64,000 nt of DNA from NCBI RefSeq assembly GCF_000213175.1, contig NW_009799179.1:3971953-4035952 (forward strand), given 5' to 3'. Source of the DNA: Neurospora tetrasperma FGSC 2508 (Eukaryota > Ascomycota > Sordariomycetes > Sordariales > Sordariaceae). The position numbers and the translations under genes are program-made. Under the pieces are notes generated by a model. It saw nothing but the letters and a program-made list of their open reading frames with translations. It was not told the DNA's origin and made no database searches. Position 1 is the first letter of the stretch. Every line of letters starts with the position of its first letter. Shown here one piece after another: positions 1 to 13,418 of the stretch.

Positions 1-723
1 TCACTCTTGTTTGCCTCGGTCGTCTGGATCCGTAGCGAGGCCGTCAGGACGAATTGGCCGACTGTTGCTGAGAAGCCGGAGAGGAAGGCGTTGAAGGGCT
101 GTTTTGTGAGACGACGACCATTAGTCAGCCAACGCTTGCTTCTCTTCTGCTGATGTTTCTTGTGTGTCTGTCTTTTGGCTTTCTTTCGATCCACCATTGA
201 AACTGTTCGGGGAAGGGGGGGAAAGGATCGCGAGATACACCGGGTTGGGAAGGGGGGGTCTGTTGTGTTGGGACTGATGGTGGGAACCCTCGGAGGAGGC
301 GAAAGAACGACGACGTACATAATTGCCAGCCAAAACACAATACAAAAACTGTAACCCGCCCACTACCACCAAGAATGCCATGAAGGCATCAAGCAGCTTG
401 GTCCGCTGCGGCGTTGTGTCCTGGTAGTGTCTCAAAAGGTTGCTGAAGACTTTGTTCCATGCTTGTCCCCCCGCCGCCGCCGCCGTCTTGTCAATGTTGC
501 TGCTGCTGCTCTTGCTAGTAGTCCCACTGGCTTTTGTGGTAGAGGTGCTAGTAGTGGGCTCAATCTGAGTGCTGGTAGCAAAGGCATTGGTTGTCGTGGC
601 AATGGGAGGAGCGGAATCTTTGGGTTGGACTTTGGTTGTGACTGTTGCTGATGGTGTCGTCGAGGTTGCTGAAGGGGTGGGGGAGACGCCGCGGGCGGCC
701 GCGTTCTTGCGCTTTCCACCCAT
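1..723 (-). CDS. OST2: Oligosaccharyltransferase subunit OST2/DAD1 (partial, 3' end off window)
   Basis: Small integral ER-membrane subunit of the oligosaccharyltransferase complex, which moves the dolichol-linked glycan onto Asn of nascent proteins. Exon 1 runs 723-319. An intron with donor GTACGT at 318 and acceptor CAG ending at 99 joins it to exon 2 (98 to below 1). Across the join the protein reads LLDAFMAFLVVVGGLQFLYC...AGNY then PFNAFLSGFSATVGQF, the first two membrane segments and connecting loop conserved in DAD1. The C-terminal part (third segment) lies outside the window. The roughly 85-residue Ala/Ser/Thr-rich N-terminus before the conserved block is long for the family and probably disordered and cytosolic. 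The ATG at 723 is the only in-frame Met upstream of the conserved part. The family call is firm; the exact start is less so. Confidence 0.9.
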
Positions 724-1496
724 TGTGTCGGATTGTTATGATTGTTTGGGGATTATGGAACGTTTCGATTAATTCGTGTGTCTCTGCGCTGTTGCTGGCA
801 GGTGGTGTTGGTACGGGATGGTTGATTTGAAAATTCGTTGTCGCGATGTTGTTGAAGCTGTTATGGTGTTGGTTTGTGTAGGTACCTTGACGGGAGCTTC
901 CGATTCCACACACTGCTCGCTGTGTCCAGTCGCTAAAACGGCCACGAAGCTTCATCTGGCTGTCATCATCGGGGACAGGGGTACAATACAGTACTTACGA
1001 AGGTCGCACACGCCCGCAATGCTTGTGTTTGTTGAACACTGTGGGGAGATATCAATTGGAACTGGCGCACGGGCCAGGCGGCATGGGTGGGGAGAGAAGG
1101 GATTGGATGGAACTGATTGGGGACCTGTTTCCAAGTCGATAGAGCGCTCCCATGCCATGCATAGGTCGTGGAGAATTGGTGTCGAGAGTGGAGCAGGGCC
1201 TTGCTTGTTCAACTTCACTTCAGTTCTCTGCAGAACAACATCCTATGACTGATCACTGCGAAAATGAGTTTGAGTTTTTGATGTGATTTGGTGTGATCTG
1301 GCTCAACATCAATCACGGGTATTGAGTTATAGTCTTCCTCTCTTCAGCTCACCCGGTTTTTGAATCTCGCGCACTTCTGCCGTCCGAATTCTCAACCTTC
1401 CGATTGGGGACCCTTTGTTGACTTACACCCCCCCGGCGACGACATCCACTCACAACTAACCACTATCCCTTACACCACAACTATCAACATACAATT
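724..1496. other. Divergent intergenic region between OST2 and the DUF202 gene
   Basis: Should hold the promoters of two head-to-head genes. No TATA box or other motif stands out. A pyrimidine/CA-rich stretch at about 1380-1495 directly precedes the DUF202 start and looks like a 5' untranslated region. Short open frames here have no coding character. Confidence 0.5.
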
Positions 1497-2254
1497 ATGG
1501 CCTCCATACTTGAGGTGTGTCACTTCCTCACCAAATCTCAATACCACAGTCTCAGGAATAGCTAACGGAAATACAACAATACCCAGGCCCTCCAGCCCCA
1601 CCCAGAAGACCATCTCCACCTCCGTCTTCACCGAGCCCGCTCCGTCATTCTCACCAGTCAAGAGTACATACTATTTTCCCTCCCTCCCCTTCTCCCCGCC
1701 CTCTCTTCCCGTTTCTACCCACCAGCTCTTTCCAGTCGGCCAGTCAGTCCACCAGATTTATTAACAGTTAGGTCCCCAGACTAGTAGAAATCCGCGCCGC
1801 CCAACGGACCTTTGAAGGCGCCTACATGCGCACCGCCCTCTCACAATTTTCCTTTGCGCTCATCATCCTCAAGATCTTCACATCGGAATTCTACCCCATC
1901 GGCGCTTTGTTCGCTGTGTACGGAGCTGCAGTCATGTTGGTGGCAATCTATCGGCGATATGAAGGAAATCGACAATTTTTTGATCAGGAGGTGGAGGAGG
2001 ACTTGGATGACGACGAACGGCATGGGACCGGGCCAGCGACAGCGACAGGGTTTGATGGACAGATGCGACAGGGTGATGCCGGGCTGGTAGTTGATGGAAT
2101 GGGAGGAGGAGGACAACGGCTGGAAAGGAGAAAGACGGTCATGGTAGTCAAGAAAAAGTTTAGGACCAGCACGAATAGTGTGGCGTTGTTGACGGGGTTG
2201 AGTTTTGCGGCGTATGTTACGTTGATGGTGTTGTTGTGGGAATTGAGTCGATAA
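1497..2254 (+). CDS. DUF202-domain multipass membrane protein
   Basis: Modelled in three exons: 1497-1514 (six codons, MASILE), 1587-1663 and 1780-2254, totalling 189 residues. Introns are 72 bp (donor GTGTGT, acceptor CCCAG) and 116 bp (donor GTACAT, acceptor CCCCAG). The second join gives TSQELVEIRAAQRTFEGAY, the signature just before the first membrane segment of fungal DUF202 proteins. Three membrane segments follow: around ALSQFSFALIILKIF, FYPIGALFAVYGAAVMLVAI and SVALLTGLSFAAYVTLMVLL. An acidic, then Gly-rich, cytosolic loop of about 60 residues separates segments 2 and 3. DUF202 proteins are small membrane proteins of fungi and bacteria with no settled biochemical role; some fungal members sit in vacuolar or plasma membranes. 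The tiny first exon rests only on splice signals and phase and is the weakest part. Confidence 0.75.
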
Positions 2255-3630
2255 GATTAAGCTACGCCGCTTGGAAAAGCTTTCCTTGGATCACTTTGTT
2301 TCCCGTGTGTCTCGCGAATGATTTCATGCAAGTATATATAGCATTTACATGGCATTTCCTGTTTGGACTAAGCGCTCATATACATTATTTCGTGCGCATC
2401 TCTGCGGCAAGTCTGAAATGCGAAGCAAGTATGGTATCAGATTCCAGTGAAATAATCATGGGGATAATTCTTCCAGAGCAATGAAATAATTGCCATGAAA
2501 ATGCCCGTTGATTACGTCGAGCCAAAACATAAATAAGTACAAAGCAAGAAGAAAAAAGGCAAGAAAAAAGTTGTAAAGCCAAACAAAAAGATATATAAGC
2601 CAACAATGAATCCAGCTATAATCCGTGTACCGCTGCAAATTTTGTTACCCGTCCCAGTCGCTGATCATGGTATGAAAAAACGGAAGTTTATCGCCTTGTT
2701 AGTTTTACCAGAATATTAAGAAAGAGAAACAAAAAAAAAAATGACAAAAACAAATTCTGAACAAAAGGAGAAAGTATTATCAAGTAACGGACGAACAAGA
2801 CGCCAATGGCAATATCACCACGTGAGCAGCGCTTCACCAAATTGCTGCTCTTCTCTTCTCCCCAAGCCGTCAGGTCGTTCACGCCGTTCCGTGTGTCTAT
2901 CCCGTCCCGCTTCCGTTAGAATTTCTCCGAGAAATATGGTCAAGTGTGAAGCAGTGGTAGAGGTCCATCCAGAAACTGTACCCGAGTCCTTGAACCAATG
3001 TCTGAAGTCTCCTCTTGCTCCGTCATTCCCTCTTTTTCGATTTGAGGACCTTAGATAAACGGTAACCCTTGTACGCACATTGAGTCGCATGACCAGCCAA
3101 GCCCACTTCAATTTGACGATGGTGGTTTCATGGCGGTTGTACTGGTCAAAAACTCGATCTCATCGTAACAAGATTGGGTAACCTTGTAAGATATCATCAC
3201 GTCTCGGCCTGTCTCATGTGATGTATCTCGTGCCGCAATAACCCCATTCGATGTCACTGGGCACTCGGTTTCCCGATTCTCTCTCATGCATCTGAGAGTT
3301 CGGGGGGGCAAGCCTTTTGATTAGTGGGGGTTGACTGGGAACCTTTGTCGAGTACCACAGGGGAACGTCTTCAGCCGAGCCGCATTCTTTCCGCAAGACT
3401 GCCATTTTGCACCCAGAAAGGTAAAACGCGGATATCATGAATTGGTGGCCGTGAAACAGAGGTCTTGACTTTCCAGAACCCGATAGCCATCAGAAGATGT
3501 CTAGCAACCAAATTCAACCAAGCTTGAACTCAAAGTTGATTCTAACTCTGTAACGCACCAACTTGCCTGCCATTGTACTTCAACATGTCGTGGCCCGAAT
3601 AGTGAGCCTTTGTTAGTGGGAATTCAACCC
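2255..3630. other. Convergent intergenic region, no gene seen
   Basis: Lies between the 3' ends of the DUF202 gene (plus) and the Zn2Cys6 gene (minus). It holds A-rich stretches around 2550-2600 and 2725-2745 that fit 3' untranslated sequence. Open frames up to about 105 codons have no recognisable motif or codon bias. I see no RNA gene or repeat. Confidence 0.5.
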
Positions 3631-5082
3631 CTACATCCCATGGCCCTGCTGGTCTCCTCCTTCCCCATACCACGCAGAATAGCCTTCAGCAGGCTTGGAA
3701 TACTGGTAAGGTTGCTGCCACGATGCATAACCGGTCGGGGGAACAGCTCCAGCTGAGACGGCCGGATGGGGATCCTGACTTGTTCCTGAGACGGTATCAA
3801 TTCCAGGCATGATATTGGCAATTGGGGAAGGGTAGATATCACTGGAAATGGCAGACGACTTGCGATCGTAAGGGCGACCGCCACCGCCCGTTTGTGAGGC
3901 TGGGGGATATTGCTGGCTGGCTATGCCCTCACCGCCGCCGCCAAAAGACATGGAGCGAGAGGAAGGGACAGGGTAACCGGATGATGACCATGTTAACTCA
4001 TCCCGCGAGGATTCGGAGCCCATGGATGTTGCTGACCAAGTGGCTGATTGGGGAGCGTGCGGCGTGTAGGGGGGGAAGGCGGGGGTGATGGGGGATTCAC
4101 TCGTGTAGGATCTCCAATTCGGGTTTATATCGTTCGGTTTCGAAGTATTCGGACCGGCGTCATGGGAAATCCAGTTGGCCATGCCGTGATGGCCAAATTC
4201 GTAGGATCTAGTGCTTGTGGCACTTGGGGGAACTGTAAACTTGTCAGTAAGATCCACACCATGTCTGTTTGGTTTTTGACCTACTCTTGGGATCTGGGGT
4301 GTACTCTTCCCTACCCGAAGGCTTCATGGGGGGTGGCATGTTCGTGATTGATGCTAGTGACAAATGCGGATAACTTGAATGACTGTGAACTTCTGAGAGG
4401 GCCCCGCTCTGTATCGCCGGTGATGACGATGTGGACGTGATCTTAGGCCCAGTAGAAGACCGTTGTGCCGACTTTTGTCGGGTTTCTTGCGAGGGTTGTT
4501 GGTCCACTGGGTAGAAGGTGCATTCTTTCTTCAGGCGAATGCAGTTGACACATCGAGCCTGTACGTCGTTCTGGGATGGAATACACCTAATCTTCCTGCG
4601 ACGACAATGTCCTGCATTTACGGTCAGTGCACACGCAAGAGTTACTTTGGTCTTGACTAGAACTTACCGCATGCAACAGATGTCCGATGATATCCTAGTT
4701 TGTTCCTCCTTTTCTCTCCTGAAAGCAGACCTTGGTCGGGCGTCGTTGGATCTCGCGGGGTGGGCGGCGGTTGACTTGTTTGCGATGCAGACATTGAACG
4801 CTTCGACTTCGTCGCAAACGGATAAGAGTCCGATCGATCTCTGCCCATATCCGGGCTGTGTCTAAGATCCATCCCTGAGGACCCTGGAGGCGGAACGGAA
4901 TAAGGCATGTACCCGGAATGTTGGATATCCATATCTGTGCCGTTCTGTGACGGTGGCGGAGGATACTGAAATGACATCGTGTCTGTCATGGGTACTGACA
5001 ACACAGCAGGATATATAGCGGAGTTGCCAGATAGCCAGCCTTCAACTATGGGTTTAACAAGGGGCAAATGGGCGGTTTCCAT
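3631..5082 (-). CDS. Zn2Cys6 (GAL4-type) transcription factor
   Basis: Nuclear DNA-binding regulator with a central rather than N-terminal zinc cluster. Exons: from 4989 (or 5082) to 4668, 4611-4285 and 4232-3631. The 56 bp intron 4667-4612 (donor GTAAGT) splits the cluster, and the join restores CGHCRRRKIRC...CVNC...C, giving CX2CX6C...CX2CX6C. The 52 bp intron 4284-4233 has donor GTAGGT. The N-terminal third is Pro/Ser/Gln-rich, and KRRNKLGYHRTS precedes the cluster. The C-terminal part is low-complexity Ser/Pro/Gly/Tyr-rich, ending GYSAWYGEGGDQQGHGM. There is no fungal_trans middle domain, so it is a short member of 416 residues from ATG 4989, or 447 from ATG 5082. I prefer 4989 because TTGTCAG just upstream could be a 5'UTR-intron acceptor. 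Target genes cannot be inferred. Confidence 0.8.
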
Positions 5083-8000
5083 CAAACAATCCTGCTCTGA
5101 GTCGTTCTACTAGCTGAACGGCGGACTTCAGGGTTGCCGCACGTTTCAGCATCAAATAAACGAGAGATGGCGGGAGGCGGGTAATGACCGGAATTGCGGA
5201 TGTAGTGATCTATCGTGACTGAATACCGTGGCTCTTCAATGATCGGTGCTGATTCTCCGCGTCTGGGGTAAGGGTATCTATGTGCAAACGCCTTGAGGAG
5301 AGGAATATGGTTAGCGGGTGGCCTGAGATGCCAAAACTTGGGCCATGGGTCAAAGCCAGTGGAAAGAGATAAGCATAAACTAATGTGGGTATTGGATATA
5401 TGAAAGGGGAGTGCAAGAAGTACCTCTTTGAATAATCAGAGTAGATGAGCCGAAGAACATGTAGCGAGTAGGCGGGCCAATGAAGATGGCAAATTATTTG
5501 GTACTTCCGGAATAAGAGGACCAGAGAAATATGAGCGGCGTTGGACACACCCTTTTTCTGATCTTAGTTGGGCTGAAGGGCAGTAGCAGCGGCAACTCTC
5601 TGAGCGATGTTGATGCAAGGTGTTGACGCAGCAACAAGGAGTCGGGCTATATTCGATGTTGGATATTGCTACACCTAGATATGAGCTTGTGCCAACGGGA
5701 GGTGGAAGCATATCAGTGATCCGATGCGTCTACCTACCTTTAGGTATACTAGGGAAATGCGGGTGGTTCCTCGAGAAGCCGACGCCTGCTGACTGCAGTT
5801 GAGGTTCAGGGAGTTTTTCTACCGTGCTGAAATGCACAAGCGAGGAGATGCTTGGTCTGAAACCGGAGCCCTAAGATATCCCGTTGGTCGGGTTAAAGGC
5901 TTCACACCCCTGATGTGATAGTCTGTGTATATCGATGAAATATATTTATGTCCTAGCCAAAATATGGTCAGTAGTCAAGGTAACAGATTCCGTCGCCGCC
6001 GTTTGTGGACATTTCCCACCAGCTGGCGCTGGATGTTGTTTTAGAAGTTGTAATTCCGCGCTTCCAGGTTTTAGCAGAGGCGAAGAAAGAACTATTAGCC
6101 GCACGTATGATGGACGAGCGTATAGTGCTTGTGCGTTAAGATACTGCAATCGATGATGCCCAGCTGCAACTTGCAAGGGGAAACGGTCGAATCTGGCTGT
6201 GTGAGGGAGGGTTCCGGCAGGCTATGAGGCGTCGGCCACTTGCATATGTCAAAGGAGCCGCGCCAAGTTGAGCAATACTGGGATCTAGGCAGCTTCGTCG
6301 GCTAATCTGGTGTCGACTGCACAAGTGATTTCGCAGTGGTGGTCAGGAAGTACTCAAAAGCTGGGGCGCACTCAGCTTCAGCTAGATATCTGCTGGTACC
6401 ATACCACGAGAGGTGCAACTCGCTGATCCTGGGAAAACGCACGAGCGATGAGCCGTGAGAAGGTCTTGATCATTCAGCTTGGCCGATTTCAAGCCGCTTT
6501 TCGTCGACTGAGGGGAATGTCAACCCTGCTTGATCAAAGCAACCAACTGAGGACGATGCGGGAGTGATATAACAGCTTCTACGCCACACAACACTGCTGG
6601 TTGCAGATTTGATGGTAGGCCGGGGTAAGCGACAGCTGGTATAAAGGTGGAATTGCTGATATGAAAAAGTATCGACGATCGACGAGCCCTGGCAGGCGCT
6701 TTCAAAAGTTGGATACGATTGGGAGATTAAAGGTGGTGTTGTGGTCTTTACGCTCTGCACTTTCCTTTCTTTTTCTGGACTGCTTCGTGGTTTTTGCCCG
6801 ACTGTAGCGGCTGTTGAGATTTTGATTTGTAGGACTTTTGCAGCGAATGAGCTCTCGTAGCCAGATGCTGATCAGGAAAAGGCGTCTAAGGCTGAACGCT
6901 TATGGTTGATTGCTGATCAAGCGGTGGTTGAGGCTGGTGCTCGTATAATAACTCAATCGTTTGAGGTCGTCATAGGTCCGAGTGAATGTGTGAGGTTTGA
7001 AGGTAGGCTAGTTTTTTTGGGGAAAAAAAAAAGACGGACTTGACTTAAGATGATATGAAACGACCACGCGTTGACCAAGTAAGTAATGCAGCTTCATGCA
7101 TCGAGATTGGTTGGAGAATGAGGGAGTGTTGGGATGTAAAGAACAAGGCAACGTAGGCCGAAACCTCAAAGTAAAATATGATGCAAGAAGGAGTGGCGAG
7201 ACTGGGCAAAGAGACGACGCACAAGGGCAACGGGACAGAAAGGTCACATCAATTAATGGCCATGGAACATATTAAAAGCTCTTGTTCTTCTCTCAAATCT
7301 CTTTGTCCCCCTGGACCCCTCCGATCTTCGCACAGTCATTCTGCCACTGGCAACGTAAAAGAAAATGGGCAAGGAAAAGTGCACTGCACTGCAAGTGTGA
7401 ATGCTGTTGGGGCTGGAGCATGCCAGACAATGAAGCACCCGGACATGGAAGGAACCCAAAAATGTCTTCAGGCAATCATAATTCAAGGGCAGAAATTGAG
7501 GAAGTAACCCGAAGTTTGTATCCTCAAACGGTTTCAAGGGCATGTTCCAGCCAAAAGTTCGGGTGCTCGGTCAACTCGACATGCCTGTGACTTTAATATC
7601 AGTTACTGCTAGCTTTCAGTGCCATGAAGCAAAAGTAAATTGAAGGCAATCGTCCGTTTAGACCTACGGGTCTTCCCACCCCAGGTCCTCGCATGACGCG
7701 GATGGTATGCTCTTTCAAAAGCGGTCTAAACCACAATACTTACCTTGGAGCGGCGGAGGCTGCCTTCGTCTTTGCCCACTTCCCTTTGAACAGTGCTAAA
7801 GGCTGAAGCACCACACTCAACCCCCCCGGGTCAGCCATCGGGCCTTTCGGAAGGAAGAACACTATTTCCTTCCATTGCTTCCACCACTAACTTGATTAAC
7901 AGACCTGGACTTCCCAGACTCCGGTTGTTGTTTCGAGGAATGCAGCACCTCTACCGAGCACCACGGTAGGCCGCACTCAACATCGATGCCATATTGGTGG

Positions 8001-11000
8001 ACTCATTGATGTTTGGCAAGAAGTTTGTACATGCATGAGGTACCCTTCCTATGGTTGACAGCCATCCTCTAATGCCAGTCTCGTATCCTTGCGCGCGCAT
8101 GTAAGTACCTGTACGCAGCTGCCCGGGACTGCAAGGTACCTGAGAACGCAGACTTGGTACTTGGTGTCTCAGGCACAGTAGGAGATGCTTGGTCGGTTGT
8201 ACTTGGCTAGACCCCTTTCCTGCGTATATCACTGGAATGATTTGACCAAAGTGTTGTTGCCTTCTGCCCCTCTCTCCACTTATCGAAGCTTCTTTGTTGC
8301 CACTAGGCCCGGCCCAAAGAAGACGCTGAGATGACATGCATACCTAGGATGCTTTAGTGCAGCTTTGTACCCTTGTTGACCGCGGTCAGGATCATGCGCG
8401 AAAGAGTGGCATCTAGCGGGAAGGGTAGGGTCCCTCGTGAACAGGATCGGATCTTGGAGTCTGAGATTCCGACATTGGAAGATGATCATATGGGGAAAGC
8501 TTGTGATGCTGTGTTGATGCTGTCGGGTCTCTCATGATGAGACCCAAATAAGGACCAGCAAAGAACCGAGAGCCTGTGAATAGTGGCCACGAACGTTTCG
8601 TATTGGATGCCTACGCGAGGCCTGCGTGTCGGAGCCTGACCTCGGTTCTTTGTTGGACAGTCGGATGAGTTACAAGGACATTGTCCAAGAAGGTTTATCG
8701 TGGACTTTGTGTCGAAAAATGCGCCGCTGCCAGGCTCAAAAAGCCCGCTTTATCCCTGGCAGGTCCGTGCAAATAAATGTCAAGGATCACATACCTGTGA
8801 CTGCCATGATAGGTTGAGGACTGTCTGAGCCCTGGGATCAGTCCCGTTTGGAGTCAAGCGTCTGGTAAAAGCCACACCACTTGTAAGGATGCCAAGAATG
8901 CGTAACCCCCCTCGTCCGCCATCCTCGGCCTCGTTGTTGCAGTTGGAGGTGTCCTTCGTTTGGGAAAAGATTATTCAATTCTTTCACTAGTCAGCCAAAG
9001 CGTCATGCTTGTGGCTTCGTTAATCGTCGACTTGCACCCATCTCGTATTATGCCGAGGTTGATTTGCGCCGGGACGGATATCAGTCTGGCTACCTATTCT
9101 CTGTCTGGAGGGAACACGATCCGTCGGGGAAATGCCATGCTGGGCCGGAGTTCTTATCAGGGCTTGTTGATCCTTAGCAACGTGGCAGAAGAAAATTTAC
9201 CATGGTACCTGATGCGCTTTTTCGATTAGTACTTTCATACATGTCTCTTTTTTAGCCCGGGCCAGACTGGTAACGAGTGTCAGAAAGGTCGACCGTACCT
9301 TGCATCAGCTAGTTGAAAGGGTGAAGACATATTTGGTGTCTGCCGTAGCAACAGTATGGGGCCTGGTATCCGGAAGAGACGATGATATTAGCCAATGTCG
9401 CAGCTTTTCCGGATTGCTCTCTTCCTCTCCTCTTTCATGAACCGGTTGCTCCAGCTGCAGTGCGACACAGGACTGTAGCTGCGATATTGGCTATCTGGCA
9501 CTTGCGCAGTGATATGGCAGATGCTGCTATCGCTGAATAAGACTCAAGCTGGTATAATGCTGGCTAATATATAGCGCTACTGGGTCGCATTGGGAGCCAT
9601 GGAAGCCTCCCTGCGATCATGTAACGCTATATGGGCCGCATCCCCGAAGGGTCGTCTTGATGGGCGCCTGGGGGACAATGTTGCGAGATTGAAGTTTTCC
9701 AGACCAGGTCTAGAAGCTGTTGCTGCTGGGCAAGCGGGTGTGGCCTATATCGTCAGAGGCTTGGACTAAGAGACCGGTGAGCGACATCACGCTATCTTTC
9801 AAGCAGAGTCCATGACTTGGGCAGTAATGCTTAACCACAACGCTCAGCATACCCGATATCAATCCCAGCCTCTCAGTCTGTGTAACAAGCTTTTGCATCC
9901 TGGAAAACCCGTCAACCAACGGTCCCAGCAAAGAGATATGTCGATGCTTGGTAGGCTACCAGACAGTGTCAGGACGGGGGAAATGGAAGCCCAAACACAA
10001 CGATGACGTTTCATTACTGCGTACCTCTAGTCTAGGGACCTGGGGATGTCTCTGTTCTGACATGTGGGAATATGGATCAGCCCGGATCTCGCAATATGTA
10101 CTAGCGCGCTTGTTGCAAGCAGTGTGTCGATGGGAGGTTGATCGTCGTCAGGGTCCGATTGACAGCCAATCATCCATGTGTCGGTCGGGGACAATGGCTG
10201 CTTGGATACGCTGGTTTAAATGACGTGCGAAAAGGGCCGGTCTGAGTGTCGTTCCGTAGTGTACACAGTACAGCGCAACCGGACAGCCGCCCATGTTCTA
10301 TTGCCAGGATTCGTAATAGTTGGTGGGTGACTCGGAATAATGCTGCCGAAGAATGTACAGTTGAAGCGATCGATGACTTCACTATTCATACAGGATTGAA
10401 GAGAGAGAGATCCTCTCAGAGAAGTGAAGTCGGCAACTGCCTGGTCACGGTGTTCCCGCTGGCTCAGTGCAGTCTGCCTGCCGCCGGCAAAGCACGTACC
10501 CAGCTGCGGGAAAAGAAACGAAGCAAAGGCCAACGAACAAGTAAGAGGTACATGTGCACTCATTTAAAGGCGTAGAGGTACCTTAAGGTGGAGATTGCTT
10601 GGGCATCCTGCTTCCACTTGGTTGCTTTGCACCTGCCCTGTGCGATATCTCGACTCCGGCCCGAATCGGACATGGAGAATGTACGAACTACAGTACTCTT
10701 TCTCTCCCTGATTTCTCGACAACTTCCCTTCATCTCACTTTTCAAAATTTCACAGCAATGGCTCAAAAGGTAGGTAGCGAGGTGCTCCTGCCTCAGGGAG
10801 TCAAGACCGCCACCCCGACAGGCGAATGAATTGGATGCCGGTGTGACGCAATGTCCATCGTTGGTGAAGTCCAGAATTCGATGTGGGGTGACACCCAACG
10901 AGGACACTCAACCCTCAAGCCTCGACATAAGTTCTACTGGCTAAATCAACTGTCGCTACAGTATCTTCCGTTGGAAACGAACATCTCTGCATTGCTGCTA

Positions 11001-13078
11001 TCCATCAACTCTGTCGAAAGGAAACATGCGTCACCAAGACTTTCGGGTCACTAGCAACGTCTTTCCACTCTGATAATAACTGGGTCCGGACCTCATCACG
11101 GATTGACCAGAGGTAGTTATTCCCTCGTATGTAGGGCGAGCCCGACATAGCCGGCAAGACAGTGAGACAACCAAAACACTTGATTATACTAGACACATCT
11201 AGATATGTACATCCACATCCACATCAGCACAACAGCAGGCGACGGGTAATCCACCGAATCCTCCCGCAAAACGCGACCCTGTAACGGCTATCGTGACGCT
11301 ACACAGCCTGTCCCGCTCAGCCCTAGCTGTGTCGATGAGGGCGGCACGCTTAGCTTTGTCCACTTGCCGCTGCGGCTGGTTGCCAGCTCCGGTACTTGCG
11401 AACATTATGTCTAGACGCTCTTGCGCGCTTGTGGCCGTTAGAAAAAAAAAAAAATGTAACGAGTCTCGCTAATAGTGACGAAAGCTCTAGGACCTGATGT
11501 TGGTGATATTTCTAAACGAAAGCACCATCGACCGCCTCTGGCTATGGTCAGATCTCGTAAGTCCACTCACTTTGGTCCTTGGGCATTTGAGCGGTTTCCT
11601 GCACGGCCATACAAACGCTTCCATATCGTCGGATTTTCGGTTCACCTTCCTCCAGCGTGTGGCAGACGAGTCTTGGCAATGACAAGGGTTCGCTCACGAC
11701 TTTAACACGTATGTTTTCCTCTCCCATTGCTCCCTCGCACATTATCCAGTAACCGGCAACCAAGCATTGCATTTCCGATCAAGCGAACCTTCTCAGTCCA
11801 AGATCCCAGCAATACACTTTCCGTTATACATCTCGGAACCATGCAGCTACATGTGTCTAGCCACGGCCATGGATGTCTAGCGGCGTCCTGGTTTAATTAC
11901 ACCACCTTGTCGCTGGAACAACAATACTAATACATTTTCCCTTTAGCCAAAATTCCCTTATACATGCTCACAGCCATACATTTCCAAGGTGATTAGGCCA
12001 CAAACTGCCTCTGAAAAGCTGGTGGATGGTCCGTCTAACAGCGCGGGCATTGACTTTGCGCAGGTCAATATCGTATCTAATCTACCTCTGCGCTGACGAT
12101 GGTCGCCGTTCCGGAAGCAAATGCCAAAGATTGGAATCTTGCGTCATGAGGAGCATACTTGGCACATTTCGAAAACATTACCAATGTACAAACTGTTGAT
12201 ACTCTCCGAGGCTTTGCAGCAACAAAGCACGAGAGTGGTCGAGCTACTTATCCGTCGACTTCCATTCCACAGCCCCTACATCCTGAGTCTGGGGTTCTAG
12301 AATCCTTCCCTTTTTATGCCGGAAATTCTTCCTGCGATTGCAGCAGAGCTAACAGGAATTGCGGCGAAAACAGCGAACTAACAATCCGCTTCCACTTGCC
12401 TCAAACTTGTTACATCGCATGTTGCCTTCGCGTCTCCTGGGCCATTAGATGAAACGCTACCTGACCTACGATGCAATCCTTTGTCGATAGACACAACCAA
12501 AGCCGAGGCACCAAGATGACAGTCTAACACAGTATCTTACGAGCCCACTACAACTCACAACCACTGCACTGTATATATGTCCTATAATCGCGCTATCATG
12601 GGATACTTTGCACAACCGGCATAGATTTTGGCTGATGATGACTGAATGGGTGAGAGTCATAAGAAGGAGGTCCACACAATCTACGACTCCGAGTAGTCTT
12701 GACGATAGAGCTAACATGCTCGAGACAGGAGCCACATTTGAACGCCTCATCATTCAACAGCTACGGAAACTGTAATTAGGCAGCCAGGCGCCAACCTTTC
12801 TCGGTCCCGAACTTCATTTTGGCTGCTTTGCAGTCGTCAACCAACAATAGATGCGTAACACCGGGGCAAACACATTCCGTAGAACCCTCAAAGAACCTGC
12901 GAACTTGCGAATGGGATCATAAATTATCTCCATTTGTAGCATTTCATGCGAACCACAATTCGCCCTGGGACATGGCAACAACAATATTGCGTCAATAGGG
13001 AGTGGTGGGCTGGTCCGGGGTTACCTATGAGTATTCGAAGGGAGACGTAGGTATGATTAGACGTAGAAGTTGATTGTC
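5083..13078. other. Eight-kb region without recognisable genes
   Basis: Upstream of the Zn2Cys6 gene, whose leader and control region may occupy part of it. Base composition is ordinary, not AT-rich, so it is not a RIP-degraded repeat block. Open frames are short, overlap on both strands and lack family motifs or biased codon use. A 68-codon frame at 11405-11199 (minus) has Lys/Arg/Ala/Asp-rich composition but cannot be supported as a gene. I could not find tRNAs or long inverted repeats by eye. Long non-coding RNAs or 5' leader exons would not be visible to me. Confidence 0.4.
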
Positions 13079-13418
13079 AAACGCCGCCGACAGTGTCAAC
13101 TTTGTCCAGGAGATCCAATTTCCTCCGCACCAGTAACTCCCCGACAGTGGTAAGTCTTGTTCCCTTCCCACCTAGCCTCTCCTCGAGTTCTCCTAAAGAC
13201 ACTGAGTTCTCGCCTACCATCCCTGGATCTACTACGGCGCCTCATATGCTGCCACCATCGGTTTCTGGATTGAGCGATTGTACCCAGGTGTCTTCCAAGC
13301 CTTCCACCTCACCAGCGCCATTGTGTAAGCTGATACAGACAAATGGTACTACTACGATACCATCCGGCAGGGGATCGATGCACTTCCCCACGGCCGAGAA
13401 CGGCGACGATTACGGTAG
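13079..13418 (+). pseudogene. Coding-like relic with two in-frame TAA codons
   Basis: One frame carries strongly coding-like sequence with C-ending codons: ADSVNFVQEIQFPPHQ, then after a possible 57 bp intron (13150-13206, donor GTAAGT) VLAYHPWIYYGASYAATIGF, WIERLYPGVFQAFHLTSAIV and WYYYDTIRQGIDALPHG before a TAG at 13416. The frame is closed by TAA at 13134-13136 and at 13326-13328. Both sit where CAA (Gln) would read naturally, the change expected from CpA-to-TpA mutation. The overlapping 136-codon open frame (13093-13503) is Ser/Thr/Pro-rich and looks like its shadow. No start codon or family was identified. It could be a decayed duplicate, or a short real exon whose neighbours I cannot see. 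The proposed acceptor (GAG) is unusual. Confidence 0.3.
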
